From: Ridgeia piscesae
Lineage: Eukaryota; Annelida; Polychaeta; Sabellida; Siboglinidae
Direction of reading: 5' to 3'
Assembly (NCBI GenBank): GCA_025642075.2
Contig: JAODUO010001071.1
Coordinates: 91,346 to 155,345, forward strand
DNA: 64,000 nt
Part shown: in pieces, positions 27,501 to 41,749 of the stretch
Layout of the letters: every line of letters begins with the position of its first letter
Numbering within the stretch: the stretch's first letter is position 1
The notes under the pieces: generated by a model
Database searches by the model: none
What the model saw: only the letters and a program-made list of their open reading frames with translations
What the model was told of the DNA's origin: nothing
Position numbers and translations under genes: made by a program

Positions 27501-30500
27501 ACGTGAAGGGTGTTGATTCGCCCCTCCACTCTGCCCCGCCCTCCCCTGTCTTGACACATTCCGCAGGTGGGTTCTTGTTTCACCCGGTCGGCTTGTGGAA
27601 CGTTGGTTAGAACATCGGATTCTCGACTAAGAGAAACAGGGTTTGAATGATGTTCTTCCCTTCCATGTCGAACTTTGGGCCAGTTTGTTGCTGCGAGTCA
27701 CTCTACGGTGTAAATGAGTACCTGGTTATATTAAAACTTACCTTTACTTTTTACTCTTGCGTTGGTGTATGACGGGTCATCCCAGATACTAGTGTATGTG
27801 TTCTGCTACTTTGCATTGCAACAGCATAAAAATGTATAAAAATTGTAAAACATTAAAGGCACTGTGTATGTGTGTTTGTACAGAGCCATGTATGTGTGTT
27901 TGTACAGAGCCGTGTATGTGTGTTTGTACAGAGCCGTGTATGTGTGTTTGTACAGAGCCGTGTATGTGTGGTTGTACAGAGCCGTGTATGTGTGTTTGTA
28001 CAGAGCCGTGTATGTGTTTTTGTACAGTGCTGTGTATGTGTGTTTGTACAGAGCCGTGTATGTGTGTTTGTACAGTCGTGTATGTGTGTTTGTACAGAAC
28101 CGTGTATGTGTTTTTGTACAGAGCCGTGTATGTGTGTTTGTACAGAGCCATGTGTGTGTGTTTGTACAGAGCTGTGTATGTGTGTTTGTACAGAGCCGTG
28201 TGTGTGTGTTTGTACAGAGCCGTGTGTGTGTGGTTATACAGAGCCGTGTATGTGTGTTTGTACAGAGCCGTGTGTGTGTGTTTGTACAGAGCCGTGTGTG
28301 TGTGTTTGTACAGAGCCGTGTATGTGTGGTTATACAGAACCGTGTATGTGTGTTTGTACAGAGCCGTGTGTGTGTGTTTGTACAGAGCCGTGTGTGTGTG
28401 TTTGTACAGAGCCGTGTATGTGTGGTTATACAGAACCGTGTATGTGTGTTTGTACAGAGCCGTGTGTGTGTTTGTACAGAGCCGTGTATGTGTGTTTGTA
28501 CAGAGCCGTGAATGTGTGTTTGTACAGAGCCGTGTATGTGTGTTTGTACAGAGCCGTGTATGTGTGTTCATACAGAGCCGTGTATGTGTGTTCGTACAGA
28601 GCCGTGTATGTGTGTTTGTACAGAGCCGTGTACGTGTGTTTGTACAGAGCCGTGTATGTTTGTTTGTACAGAGCCGTGTATGTGTGTTTGTACAGAACCG
28701 TGTATGTGTGTTTGTACAGAGCCGTGCGGAGTTGTGAGTGCTCAGATAATGAAGAAGCAGTCGGACTTGAGCGGAGGGAAGACACCGAAGGAGAAAACTT
28801 CCTTCTCCTTCCAGTCCCTCATGTCCCGGATGACCATCTCCAGCCTCGGCAAGGAGAACACCAAGGTGAGTCACTCCTAGGACCCCGTCTGTGGTCTATG
28901 GTTATGTATAATACATTAGTAGATGACATACATAAATTTTTTTTTTATACATTTTTAATCTTACAAACTTTGTTTTTGTTGTAGAGAAATACTTATGGTG
29001 CCAGAGGTTTAATGCTATGTACAATGAAATGCACCCTAGGTTTGGCATCAGTTTTTATGGCTGGACCGAGCTTCTGCTTGGCAACAGGTCATGTGACTGA
29101 TAGACTGGTCAGTTGAGTTGATTGACCTGGTTCCATTCAACAACTGCCCTTACAAAGTAGATATTTCTGACGTGATCATTGCGGCTTAGTAGAATTCTAG
29201 CATGGTTCCGGGTATATGTTATGGAAAGGTCACATGATCACCGAGTTAAATAGTGCCCAGTTACTTGTGTCGAAGAGACGTTTCCGAGTGAGTCTTGTGC
29301 TGCCACCTATTGGGTTGCATTGAGCTGGTTATTAATTTAGATTTTGAGCGTGACCATGATGCATCGGATGACACATCCAACATGGTGACGATACGGTGAC
29401 AATGGTGGTGCATTGGATGGTGGTGACGTTACGACATTGTCGTTGTAGGTGGAGATGTCGATGTCAGGGGGCGCCACGTGTTCGTCGCACACGTGGCACG
29501 ACGGCGAGCATCAGCGGCAGAAGGAGGAGGATATCCGACAGAAGATCTTTGAGTACGAGATCGGCAGTCGGGGCAGTCTGCAGCCGATCTTCTGTGGCTG
29601 CATGCAACAGTGGCTGCAGTATTGCACCACACTGGGTGGGTGACAACCACACATGTCACATTGGTTGAACTTGTAGCTTCTCTTTTTGACCATCAATCTA
29701 GCTGTGTGTCTGTCTATTATTTTGTCGGTCTGTCTATTTATCACTCTGTTTTTCTTTCCATCTGTCTCTGTCATCTGTTCATTAGTCCTACCTACCCGGT
29801 ATGTGTCTTCTGTTTGTCTGTCAGGCAGTCCATTTTTATCTCCAGCCGTCTGTAGTTCATCTATCTGCCTGTCCTTCTATCTGTATCTTGGCTGTTTTAT
29901 TGTTCACCCATCTGTCTGTCTGTCTACATGTCAATCTATCCATCGAACCACATGCATAGATCTACTTCTCTGTTTCAGTAAATCTACATCTGCTGTCCAT
30001 GTGTCTGGCAACACTGATCTCTCTGTTTGTCTTTCTGTTCGTCTGCCTGATCATCCATCCTTACACTGTTCCATTTATCCAACCTTCCCCCTCCATCCCT
30101 CCTTTCTCTATTCACCCCTCTGTCCATCAGTCGTAAACTCATATTTTCCACCTTTCAGAGGCGCCCTCTGTGAGCCGGTCTGAGTACTCACTGCACTCCC
30201 GTTTCCCAATCGACTACGTCTTGAAGGAACTGCAGACGGTGGTCACTGGCATCTGTCACGACACGGTGCCAAAGGTCTTCCGCCAGCTCGACTCATGCGT
30301 GTCCACTGACAGTGACCCAACGTTCCTGCCCTACACACCCTCTCGCATGCCCATGTGTGTGAGTGACCTTTGACCTTTCCACGATATGACATCACATGGA
30401 AACGTTCAGTTCTATAATTCAGAATTCTTCAGTTTACCGAGTGTGTTGAATTTTTACTAAAATACAAATCTTGTTTAAAATTTTTAACTCCTTGTTTTTG

Positions 30501-33500
30501 TAAAATATGGCGAGAACGACAGAACATGTACTTTAAAAAGAAAATGGCAACTATAAGATTGCACTTCAAGCATCCGTGTCTTGACTGAGACAGCATTGAT
30601 TAGATAGTACACGAGAAGGTAACACCCACTATATTTACTCAGATATGAAATTAGTTATACTAACAAAAAAGCTTGAGTGACAAATTTGTAAATCTTTTTT
30701 GAAATCTGTGTCCATACAATTTTGTAGACTATATGTTAATAATTTACTATACATTTGGATGAGAGTAGGACAGGCCAAGTTGTTTGAAACATAACAGTGC
30801 GTGCATGTCTTTAACTACCAGGTCGTCATAGTTTGATGCAAGGTTTAATTATTTGACTGTTGAGTTTGTCTTTAACTAGTCATAGTTTGATGCAAGGTTT
30901 AATCATTTGACTGTTGTGTTTGTCTTTAACTAGTCATAGTTCGATGCAATGTTTAATCATTTGACTGTTGTGTTTGTCTTTAACTAGTCATAGTTCGACG
31001 CAAAGTTTAATCATTTGACTGTTGTGTTTGTCTTTAACTAGTCATAGTTCGACGCAATGTTTAATCATTTGACTGTTGTGTTTGTCTTTAACTAGTCATA
31101 GTTCGATGCAAGGTTTAATCATTTGACTGTTGAGTTTGTCTTTAACTAGTCATAGTTCGATGCAAGGTTTAATCATTTGACTGTTGTGTTTGTCTTTAAC
31201 TAGTCAGTTTGATGCAAGGTTTAATTATTTGACTGTTGAGTTTGTCTTTAACTAGTCATAGTTTGATGCAAGGTTTAATCATTTGACTGTTGTGTTTGTC
31301 TTTAACTAGTCATAGTTCGATGCAATGTTTAATCATTTGACTGTTGTGTTTGTCTTTAACTAGTCATAGTTCGACGCAAAGTTTAATCATTTGACTGTTG
31401 TGTTTGTCTTTAACTAGTCATAGTTCGACGCAATGTTTAATCATTTGACTGTTGTGTTTGTCTTTAACTAGTCATAGTTCGATGCAAGGTTTAATCATTT
31501 GACTGTTGAGTTTGTCTTTAACTAGTCATAGTTCGATGCAAGGTTTAATCATTTGACTGTTGTGTTTGTCTTTAACTAGTCATAGTTCGATGCAAGGTTT
31601 AATCATTTGACTGTTGTGTTCGTCTTTAACTAGTCATAGTTCGATGCAAGGTTTAATCATTTGACGGTTGAGTTTGTCTTTAGCTAGTCATAGTTCGATG
31701 CAAGGTTTAATCATTTGACTGTTGTGTTTGTCTTTAGCTAGTCATAGTTCGACGCAAGGTTTAATCATTTGACTGTTGTGTTTGTCTTTAACTAGTCATA
31801 GTTCGATGCAAGGTTTAATCATTTGACTGTTGTGTTTGTCTTTAACTAGTCATAGTTCGACGCAAGGTTTAATCATTTGACTGTTGTGTTTGTCTTTAAC
31901 TAGTCATAGTTCGATGCAAGGTTTAATCATTTGACTGTTGTGTTCGTCTTTAACTAGTCATAGTTCGATGCAAGGTTTAATCATTTGACTGTTGAGTTTG
32001 TCTTTAACTAGTCATAGTTTGATGCAAGGTTTAATCATTTGACTGTTGTGTTTGTCTTTAACTAGTCATAGTTCGATGCAATGTTTAATCATTTGACTGT
32101 TGTGTTTGTCTTTAACTAGTCATAGTTCGACGCAAAGTTTAATCATTTGACTGTTGTGTTTGTCTTTAACTAGTCATAGTTCGACGCAATGTTTAATCAT
32201 TTGACTGTTGTGTTTGTCTTTAACTAGTCATAGTTCGATGCAAGGTTTAATCATTTGACTGTTGAGTTTGTCTTTAACTAGTCATAGTTCGATGCAAGGT
32301 TTAATCATTTGACTGTTGTGTTTGTCTTTAACTAGTCATAGTTCGATGCAAGGTTTAATCATTTGACTGTTGTGTTCGTCTTTAACTAGTCATAGTTCGA
32401 TGCAAGGTTTAATCATTTGACGGTTGAGTTTGTCTTTAGCTAGTCATAGTTCGATGCAAGGTTTAATCATTTGACTGTTGTGTTTGTCTTTAGCTAGTCA
32501 TAGTTCGAGCAAGGTTTAATCATTTGACTGTTGTGTTTGTCTTTAACTAGTCATAGTTCGATGCAAGGTTTAATCATTTGACTGTTGTGTTTGTCTTTAG
32601 CTAGTCATAGTTCGACGCAAGGTTTAATCATTTGACTGTTGTGTTTGTCTTTAACTAGTCATAGTTCGATGCAAGGTTTAATCATTTGACTGTTGTGTTC
32701 GTCTTTAACTAGTCATAGTTCGATGCAAGGTTTAATCATTTGACTGTTGAGTTTGTCTTTAACTAGTCATAGTTTGATGCAAGGTTTAATCATTTGACTG
32801 TTGTGTTTGTCTTTAACTAGTCATAGTTCGATGCAATGTTTAATCATTTGACTGTTGTGTTTGTCTTTAACTAGTCATAGTTCGACGCAAAGTTTAATCA
32901 TTTGACTGTTGTGTTTGTCTTTAACTAGTCATAGTTCGACGCAATGTTTAATCATTTGACTGTTGTGTTTGTCTTTAACTAGTCATAGTTCGATGCAAGG
33001 TTTAATCATTTGACTGTTGAGTTTGTCTTTAACTAGTCATAGTTCGATGCAAGGTTTAATCATTTGACTGTTGTGTTTGTCTTTAACTAGTCATAGTTCG
33101 ATGCAAGGTTTAATCATTTGACTGTTGTGTTCGTCTTTAACTAGTCATAGTTCGATGCAAGGTTTAATCATTTGACGGTTGAGTTTGTCTTTAGCTAGTC
33201 ATAGTTCGATGCAAGGTTTAATCATTTGACTGTTGTGTTTGTCTTTAGCTAGTCATAGTTCGACGCAAGGTTTAATCATTTGACTGTTGTGTTTGTCTTT
33301 AACTAGTCATAGTTCGATGCAAGGTTTAATCATTTGACTGTTGTGTTTGTCTTTAGCTAGTCATAGTTCGAGCAAGGTTTAATCATTTGACTGTTGTGTT
33401 TGTCTTTAACTAGTCATAGTTCGATGCAAGGTTTAATCATTTGACTGTTGTGTTCGTCTTTAACTAGTCATAGTTCGATGCAAGGTTTAATCATTTGACG

Positions 33501-36500
33501 GTTGAGTTTGTCTTTAGCTAGTCATAGTTCGACGCAAGGTTTAATCATTTGACTGTTGTGTTTGTCTTTAACTAGTCATAGTTCGACGCAATGTTTAATC
33601 ATTTGACTGTTGTGTTTGTCTTTAACTAGTCATAGTTCGACACAAAGTTTAATCATTTGACTGTTGTGTTTGTCTTTAACTAGTCATAGTTCGACGCAAT
33701 GTTTAATCATTTGACTGTTGTGTTTGTCTTTAACTAGTCATAGTTCGACGCAATGTTTAATCATTTGACTGTTGTGTTTGTCTTTAACTAGTCATAGTTC
33801 GATGCAAGGTTTAATCATTTGACTGTTGAGTTTGTCTTTAACTAGTCATAGTTTGATGCAAGGTTTAATCATTTGACTGTTGTGTTTGTCTTTAACTAGT
33901 CATAGTTTGATGCAAGGTTTAATTATTTGACTGTTGAGTTTGTCTTTAACTAGTCATAGTTTGATGCAAGGTTTAATCATTTGACTGTTGTGTTTGTCTT
34001 TAACTAGTCATAGTTCGATGCAATGTTTAATCATTTGACTGTTGTGTTTGTCTTTAACTAGTCATAGTTCGACGCAAAGTTTAATCATTTGACTGTTGTG
34101 TTTGTCTTTAACTAGTCATAGTTCGACGCAATGTTTAATCATTTGACTGTTGTGTTTGTCTTTAACTAGTCATAGTTCGATGCAAGGTTTAATCATTTGA
34201 CTGTTGAGTTTGTCTTTAACTAGTCATAGTTCGATGCAAGGTTTAATCATTTGACTGTTGTGTTTGTCTTTAACTAGTCATAGTTCGATGCAAGGTTTAA
34301 TCATTTGACTGTTGTGTTCGTCTTTAACTAGTCATAGTTCGATGCAAGGTTTAATCATTTGACTGTTGTGTTCGTCTTTAACTAGTCATAGTTCGATGCA
34401 ATGTTTAATCATTTGACTGTTGTGTTTGTCTTTAACTAGTCATAGTTCGACGCAAGGTTTAATCATTTGACTGTTGTGTTTGTCTTTAGCTAGTCATAGT
34501 TCGACGCAAGGTTTAATCATTTGACTGTTGTGTTTGTCTTTAGCTAGTCATAGTTCGACGCAAGGTTTAATCATTTGACTGTTGTGTTCGTCTTTAGCTA
34601 GTCATAGTTCGACGCAAGGTTTAATCATTTGACTGTTGTGTTCGTCTTTAGCTAGTCATAGTTCGACGCAAGGTTTAATCATTTGACTGTTGTGTTCGTC
34701 TTTAGCTAGTCATAGTTCGACGCAAGGTTTAATCATTTGACTGTTGTGTTCGTCTTTAGCTAGTCATAGTTCGACGCAAGGTTTAATCATTTGACTGTTG
34801 TGTTTGTCTTTAACTAGTCATAGTTCGACGCAAGGTTTAATCATTTGACTGTTGTGTTTGTCTTTAACTAGTCATAGTTCGACGCAAGGTTTAATCATTT
34901 GACTGTTGTGTTTGTCTTTAACTAGTCATAGTTCGATGCAAGGTTTAATCATTTGACTGTTGTGTTTGTCTTTAACTAGTCATAGTTCGACGCAAGGTTT
35001 AATCATTTGACTGTTGTGTTTGTCTTTAACTAGTCACAGTTCGATGCAAGGTTTAATCATTTGACTGTTGTTTTTGTCTTTAACTAGTCACAGTTCGATG
35101 CAAGGTTTAATCATTTGACTGTTGTGTTTGTCTTTAACTAGTCACAGTTTGATGCAAGGTTTAATCATTTGACTGTTGTGTTTGTCTTTAACTAGTCACA
35201 GTTTGATGCAAGGTTTAATCATTTGACTGTTGTGTTTGTCTTTAACTAGTCACAGTTTGATGCAAGGTTTAATCATTTGACTGTTGCGTTTGTCTTTAAC
35301 TAGTCACAGTTCGATGCAAGGTTTAATCATTTGACTGTTGTTTTTGTCTTTAACTAGTCACAGTTCGATGCAAGGTTTAATCATTTGACTGTTGTGTTTG
35401 TCTTTAACTAGTCACAGTTCGATGCAAGGTTTAATCATTTGACTGTTGTGTTTGTCTTTAACTAGTCACAGTTCGATGCAAGGTTTAATCATTTGACTGT
35501 TTTGTTTGTGTTTAACTAGTCACAGTTCGATGCAAGGTTTAATCATTTGACTGTTGTGTTTGTCTTTAACTAGTCACAGTTCGATGCAAGGTTTAATCAT
35601 TTGACTGTTGTGTTTGTCTTTAACTAGTCACAGTTCGATGCAAGGTTTAATCATTTGACTGTTGTGTTTTTTCTTTAACTAGTCACAGTTTGATGCAAGG
35701 TTTAATCATTTGACTGTTGTGTTTGTCTTTAACTAGTCACAGTTCGATGCAAGGTTTAATCATTTGACTGTTGTGTTTGTCTTTAACTAGTCACAGTTCG
35801 ATGCAAGGTTTAATCATTTGACTGTTTTGTTTGTGTTTAACTAGTCACAGTTCGATGCAAGGTTTAATCATTTGACTGTTTTGTTTGTGTTTAACTAGTC
35901 ACAGTTCGATGCAAGGTTTAATCATTTGACTGTTGTGTTTGTCTTTAACTAGTCACAGTTCGATGCAAGGTTTAATCATTTGACTGTTGTGTTTGTCTTT
36001 AACTAGTCACAGTTCGATGCAAGGTTTAATCATTTGACTGTTGTGTTTGTCTTTAACTAGTCACAGTTCGATGCAAGGTTTAATCATTTGACTGTTGCGT
36101 TTGTCTTTAACTAGTCACAGTTCGATGCAAGGTTTAATCATTTGACTGTTGTGTTTGTCTTTAACTAGTCACAGTTCGATGCAAGGTTTAATCATTTGAC
36201 TGTTGTGTTTGTCTTTAACTAGTCACAGTTCGATGCAAGGTTTAATCATTTGACTGTTGTGTTTGTCTTTAACTAGTCACAGTTCGATGCAAGGTTTAAT
36301 CATTTGACTGTTGTGTTTGTCTTTAACTAGTCACAGTTTGATGCAAGGTTTAATCATTTGACTGTTGTTTTTGTCTTTAACTAGTCACAGTTCGATGCAA
36401 GGTTTAATCATTTGACTGTTGCGTTTGTCTTTAACTAGTCACAGTTCGATGCAAGGTTTAATTATTTGACTGTTGCGTTTGTCTTTAACTAGTCACAGTT

Positions 36501-37239
36501 CGATGCAAGGTTTAATCATTTGACTGTTGTGTTTGTCTTTAACTAGTCACAGTTCGATGCAAGGTTTAATCATTTGACTGTTGTGTTTGTCTTTAACTAG
36601 TCACAGTTGGATGCAAGGTTTAATCATTTGACTGTTGTGTTTAGTCACAGGACTACAAGTCGGAGTCGTCCCTTGATCTCAGTCAGTACAACTGTCTGGG
36701 AGTTCCAGGGCGAACCACCAGGTTCATCGTGGTCGGCCGCAACGTGCAGCAGTGGCAGATGAGTATCGACTACCCCCACCATGGTGTGACCTTCACCCCT
36801 GACCTCACGCACCCCAAGAGTATGCAGTGTTACTGTCTTATTCAACATACCCCATTCATTCTATTAATTGTACAGTTGGATTTTTTTACGGTTACAACAA
36901 ATGTATCTCACAAAAGTGAACACAATAAAATTGTAGTGCCATCTAGTGGCAAATGTTTGTGTTTATGTTGTTTGAAATGATACTCACCAGGTGGCAAACA
37001 CAAATTCTCTGTTTAAACTAACGTGACACTAGGCACATCGCTTGTCACTCTGATTTGGAAAACACATATTTTGTAAATTATTTGACATTACTGAGTGTTG
37101 AAAACTGCTTCTCAGGTGTCAGATGTTGTTGGAAAAAGAAATATATGCTAATTATGACATTAATGTTTAGTAGGATGATTACTGTATTTATTTACATTCA
37201 TTTATCCATGAAGCAAATCTTTGTTATATATATATATAT

Positions 37240-37314
<75 letters not shown>

Positions 37315-39407
37315 TATATTATATATAGACATATATATAGACATATATATATAGACATATATAGACATATATATATATATATATATAGACATGTGTGTGT
37401 GATATTAATTAATATTTATAATATTTATTTTATGATAAATTAGTTATTTGTAAGCACCATAATTATGTGATTTAATATTACACTGCACCGATGTGGTTTG
37501 TAGCAAACAAGAATTACCAGAGGTTCAAACCATTTGAGTTGCCCGCTGATGCGACGTCTTCGCCAGACAAGAGTGAGAGTACGACCGTGCCGTGCCGTGC
37601 CATTCCCGCTCACGCACCAGCGTGTGTGCCCCGCCAGAGGTTTCTGCTCATTGAAGTACAGGACAAAGAGGTGTGTTAACACATGCGCAACACATCTACA
37701 CTGAATTACCTAGCTTACCTCTTGTATGAGACTCCAACATATCTATACGAGAATTTTCATTTGTTTTCATGAGTAATTAGAACATTTTTATTGGCTAAAA
37801 ATAATATACATATGAAATGTGTTAGTTATATGCTCATTCCCATCTTAATTTAACATGATTTTAAATATAAAATAGCGTAATTCTTTTAATAACCTTTAAC
37901 CCACATGATTAAAATAATTGTATATATTTGTCAAATGAAATGGTATTTTTTTAATATTCCCATAAATCCTGTATTGTTCCCAGTGTGTCACGGTGATGGT
38001 GTCAGGATGACAGGCGAGATGTGGACGATGCGTTATCTGGCAGTTGCCATAGTAACGTTCATATGTGTTTCAGTTCTTGATGTACACGTACAACTGGTCA
38101 CAAGAACTGACCCTGGAGCTTGACCGGGAGTTGACCCGACAGCTGCAGTGGCAGAATGCCCGCTCTCACCTACTCACCTGCATCGTCAGTCAGAAGATGG
38201 GGCTCTTCCAGCACAACCTCTACCTTGACCCACAGCCCGACCCTAATACACAGGTTAGTGAGGATACACAGCCTGATGTGACCCCAATACACAATTCAGT
38301 TGGGCCATGCGGACCGACACATAGCATGACAATAATACACAGGTCAATGGAGCCACACAGCATGATACACATAGCCTGACCCTAATACACAGGTCAATGG
38401 AGCTACACAGCATGATACACATAGCCTGACCCTAATACACAGGTCAATGGTGGAAAAAAGCTCCCCAAAAAAGGAAAGGGATACACACAGAAAAATGACC
38501 CTAATACACAGGTCAATGGAGCTACACAGCATGATACACATAGCCTGACCCTAATACACAGGTCAGTGGAGCTACACAGCATGATACACACAGCCTGACC
38601 CTAATACACAGGTCAGTGGAGCTACACAGCATGATACGCATAGCCTGACCCTAATACACAGGTCAGTGGAGCTACACAGCATGATACGCATAGCCTGACC
38701 CTAATACACAGGTCAGTGGAGCTTCACATCCTGGTACGCAGAGCATGGCCCTAATATAAAGGTCAGCGGAGCAATACAATCTGGTACATGTAGCATGACC
38801 CTAATATGCAGGTCAGTTGGGGCATGCGGACTGACATACATTGGCCGACCCTAATGTACAGGTCATTGGGGCTACACCACATAATGCACATGATCTGATG
38901 TTCTTAACAGGTAATTGAGGCTCAGGGGTAGAGCTTCGGACTCTCGACTAAGAGAACCCGGGTTCGAATCCTGTGCTGTGGTGTTAAAACTTTGGGCATG
39001 TTTTTTCACTCTACATTGCTCCGGTTCACTCAGCAGTATAAATGAGTACCTGGCTATAGACAGTGGTGGATATGTGTATGAGCAGTCTTCGTGCATTAAT
39101 TGCAGCATGTGGCTGGATGCTTTCCAGAGAAGTTGAGATGGTCTCTGATTGAACAGGTCTGTCAAGGAAGTAAAGTGTAAACCGCTTTGAGCAATCTTGT
39201 GGACTAGATTCTGTGCTATATAAGAACTTACCTTTTCACACATCCCAACATACAGGGCTTGACCCTAATACACCGTTCAACTGATCCCAACTCCATCCTC
39301 TTAACTTTAACCCCCATTATGTGTGCTTAACCACCAGCTCTTTTTTGTTACTTACAGTGTCAACAACGCCACTTTTATATTGGCACTTTAACTGTCACAT
39401 ACAATCA

Positions 39408-39473
<66 letters not shown>

Positions 39474-41685
39474 GTATGTTACATATCGCACATTTACAGT
39501 TCCTGAGTATAAACCCTCTCTCTTACTAACCCTCCAGGGCGTGAATCCATTCACCAACTCCACGACAATACACGACCTGGTGAAATACACGAGTATCCCT
39601 AATGTGACCTCAAAACAACTGCGCTACGGGCGGGGTCGAATTGGCGGTTCGTCCCGTCCCCAGGTGGCACTGCTGCAGCCGGGCATCATGCCAACCCCTG
39701 ACGATGTGTTCCGAGACACGCGACCCCCTGTCGCCATGCACTGTAAGACTGACTACAGAAAGATGAGAGACCCTGTCCACCGCCACGGCGCCCAGCTGCT
39801 CGAGTGTCGCAGCGTCAAGTGTAAAGGTGAGGCTGTATGAAGGGCATTGTGGCAAATCTGGACGTCTTAACTTTAGACATCATAAATGTTTTAACATTAG
39901 GCAAGTCAAATGTTTACTAATTGTGTTTTGTATTCATTGTATTTTAACCGTTTCAAATGTATTCATTGTATTTTAAGTGTTTAATTCAGTTTACGACTAA
40001 TTGTTGTTTTGTTTTTAAGTTATTTAACTGAATATTTTAATGTACTAAATATTTGCCTGTAGATTTAGTATTATGTTATGTTTTGATTCTCTTTATTTAT
40101 TCATGGATTTGATCTACAAAAGATTTTAACTTGTCTATCTCAGCAACATTGCCACTAAAGCTCGTTTTCAAATTGGATGTTAGTTTAGTGTTTGAACACG
40201 TTTTGGTTTGATGTTGTCGTCAAGGGGTAGGTTGACATCGTTCAGTTAATCGTCTTTTTTCCTCTTTGTTTTCTCAACTTTCCCTCACTACGTTCTGTAT
40301 CCACAGTCCCCAATTCCCTCTGTCTTTTGACTTTCTTCTTCTCCCACTGTTTCCACGTCCATTAAGACCATTATAATAATAAATAATTAGAAACCTTGTA
40401 ACAAACTGTCTGGTTATAAGATATTGTTACTTTGTATGTTTATTGCGACTGTTTGTGGATGTTTCAGAGAGTGAGAGACGGACTAGACTGGAGAAGTTAT
40501 ACTGCATGTGGCAACAGAGAATGGGACCCTCTCAGATGCCAATCGCTGTCAGTGTCAAACTCCATCACAACTTACTCTTACATTAGCTCTCAAAATGCTT
40601 TGTTAGATTAATATTAAGTTTCTGTCATTTTCTACAGAATATCACATTTTAGTTATTGACTACTAATATATAAAATTGCTATACCAGTATGGGACTGTTT
40701 CACGAAGATATAATTAAAAATAAATTGAATGTCGTTAAAGTTAATCATTTTAAAAAGCAACACGCTGCCGCTGTGTCACAGAGGATACTATTTCAAGGAC
40801 ACGCCAGTGAACGGATCCAGTTGGCTCATCCCTGTATCACAAGATCAGATCAGAGCAAAATCAGTTTTGAAGAGTAAAATTTGACTTATGAGATCATAAG
40901 AATGTTAGTAAAACATTTGTTTGCAATTTTAAAGTTGGCATCCTCAAACAGAATCAAATGATAACAAAAGTTTCAGTTTCAAAACAAGCTTATTTGTGAT
41001 GTCACGGAGTTGGCCTCGGTCAATAGCAGCAGCCTTTCATTGTCAATTGTGTCCATTTTCCGACATTCTACACATTATAAATTACTCCACCAGTTAATTC
41101 TGGGTAGAATAAACTGGGTTCCTCTTTGTCTTGATACAAGTTTTGTGACGTAATCATTCGTACACATTGTACGTTAGATAACCTGTTTCAAAACATCTGT
41201 GTGTTCCTAAAACTAAGCTCAATATTGGCAGACCTGCATTCTCTGTAGCTGCGCCAACAATCTGGAATCAACTCCTTATTACAATTAAATCATTTGAATA
41301 TATATATTCAAACCTGTCATAAAAACCTAAAAAACCATATTTGTTAGAAACTCCATTTTCCAACTCCGGCCATAAATGTTTGGCAGTTCCATGACTCTTG
41401 ACTGCGCCCGTTTACAAATGTGCGTAAAGGTTTTGTTCATTGTGCGTCTGATCTTAAATTGACAAGGATATAGGTGCTATAAAAGTGTAACAATTACTGT
41501 TGCAGGAGGATGCATTGAAGCTGCTCAAAGATTCGTCTCGTCTCATCCACAATGTCGCAACTCCGCTGCTCTTCAATGCCCAGTGGAGGAGGAAGCTTCT
41601 GAACATTCCGGAAATGAAGAAACGACACGACAGCCAGAACTCAACCGACAAGCCTGTGAGTTGACCATGTGGACCACATGTTGAC

Positions 41686-41749
<64 letters not shown>

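Noticed and set aside
26822..27610. 262-codon Met-rich frame
   Set aside because: It is the GAT-rich repeat read in frame with exon 20; the acceptor at 27341 separates them.
27789..28984. 313-370-codon Cys-rich and Thr/His-rich frames
   Set aside because: Artefact of the 24-bp acceptor array; only the last part joins exon 21.
38909..38990. Possible tRNA gene
   Set aside because: A and B boxes are present, but there is no full cloverleaf and the sequence continues into a SINE body and tail. The same applies to 63360-63425 on the minus strand.
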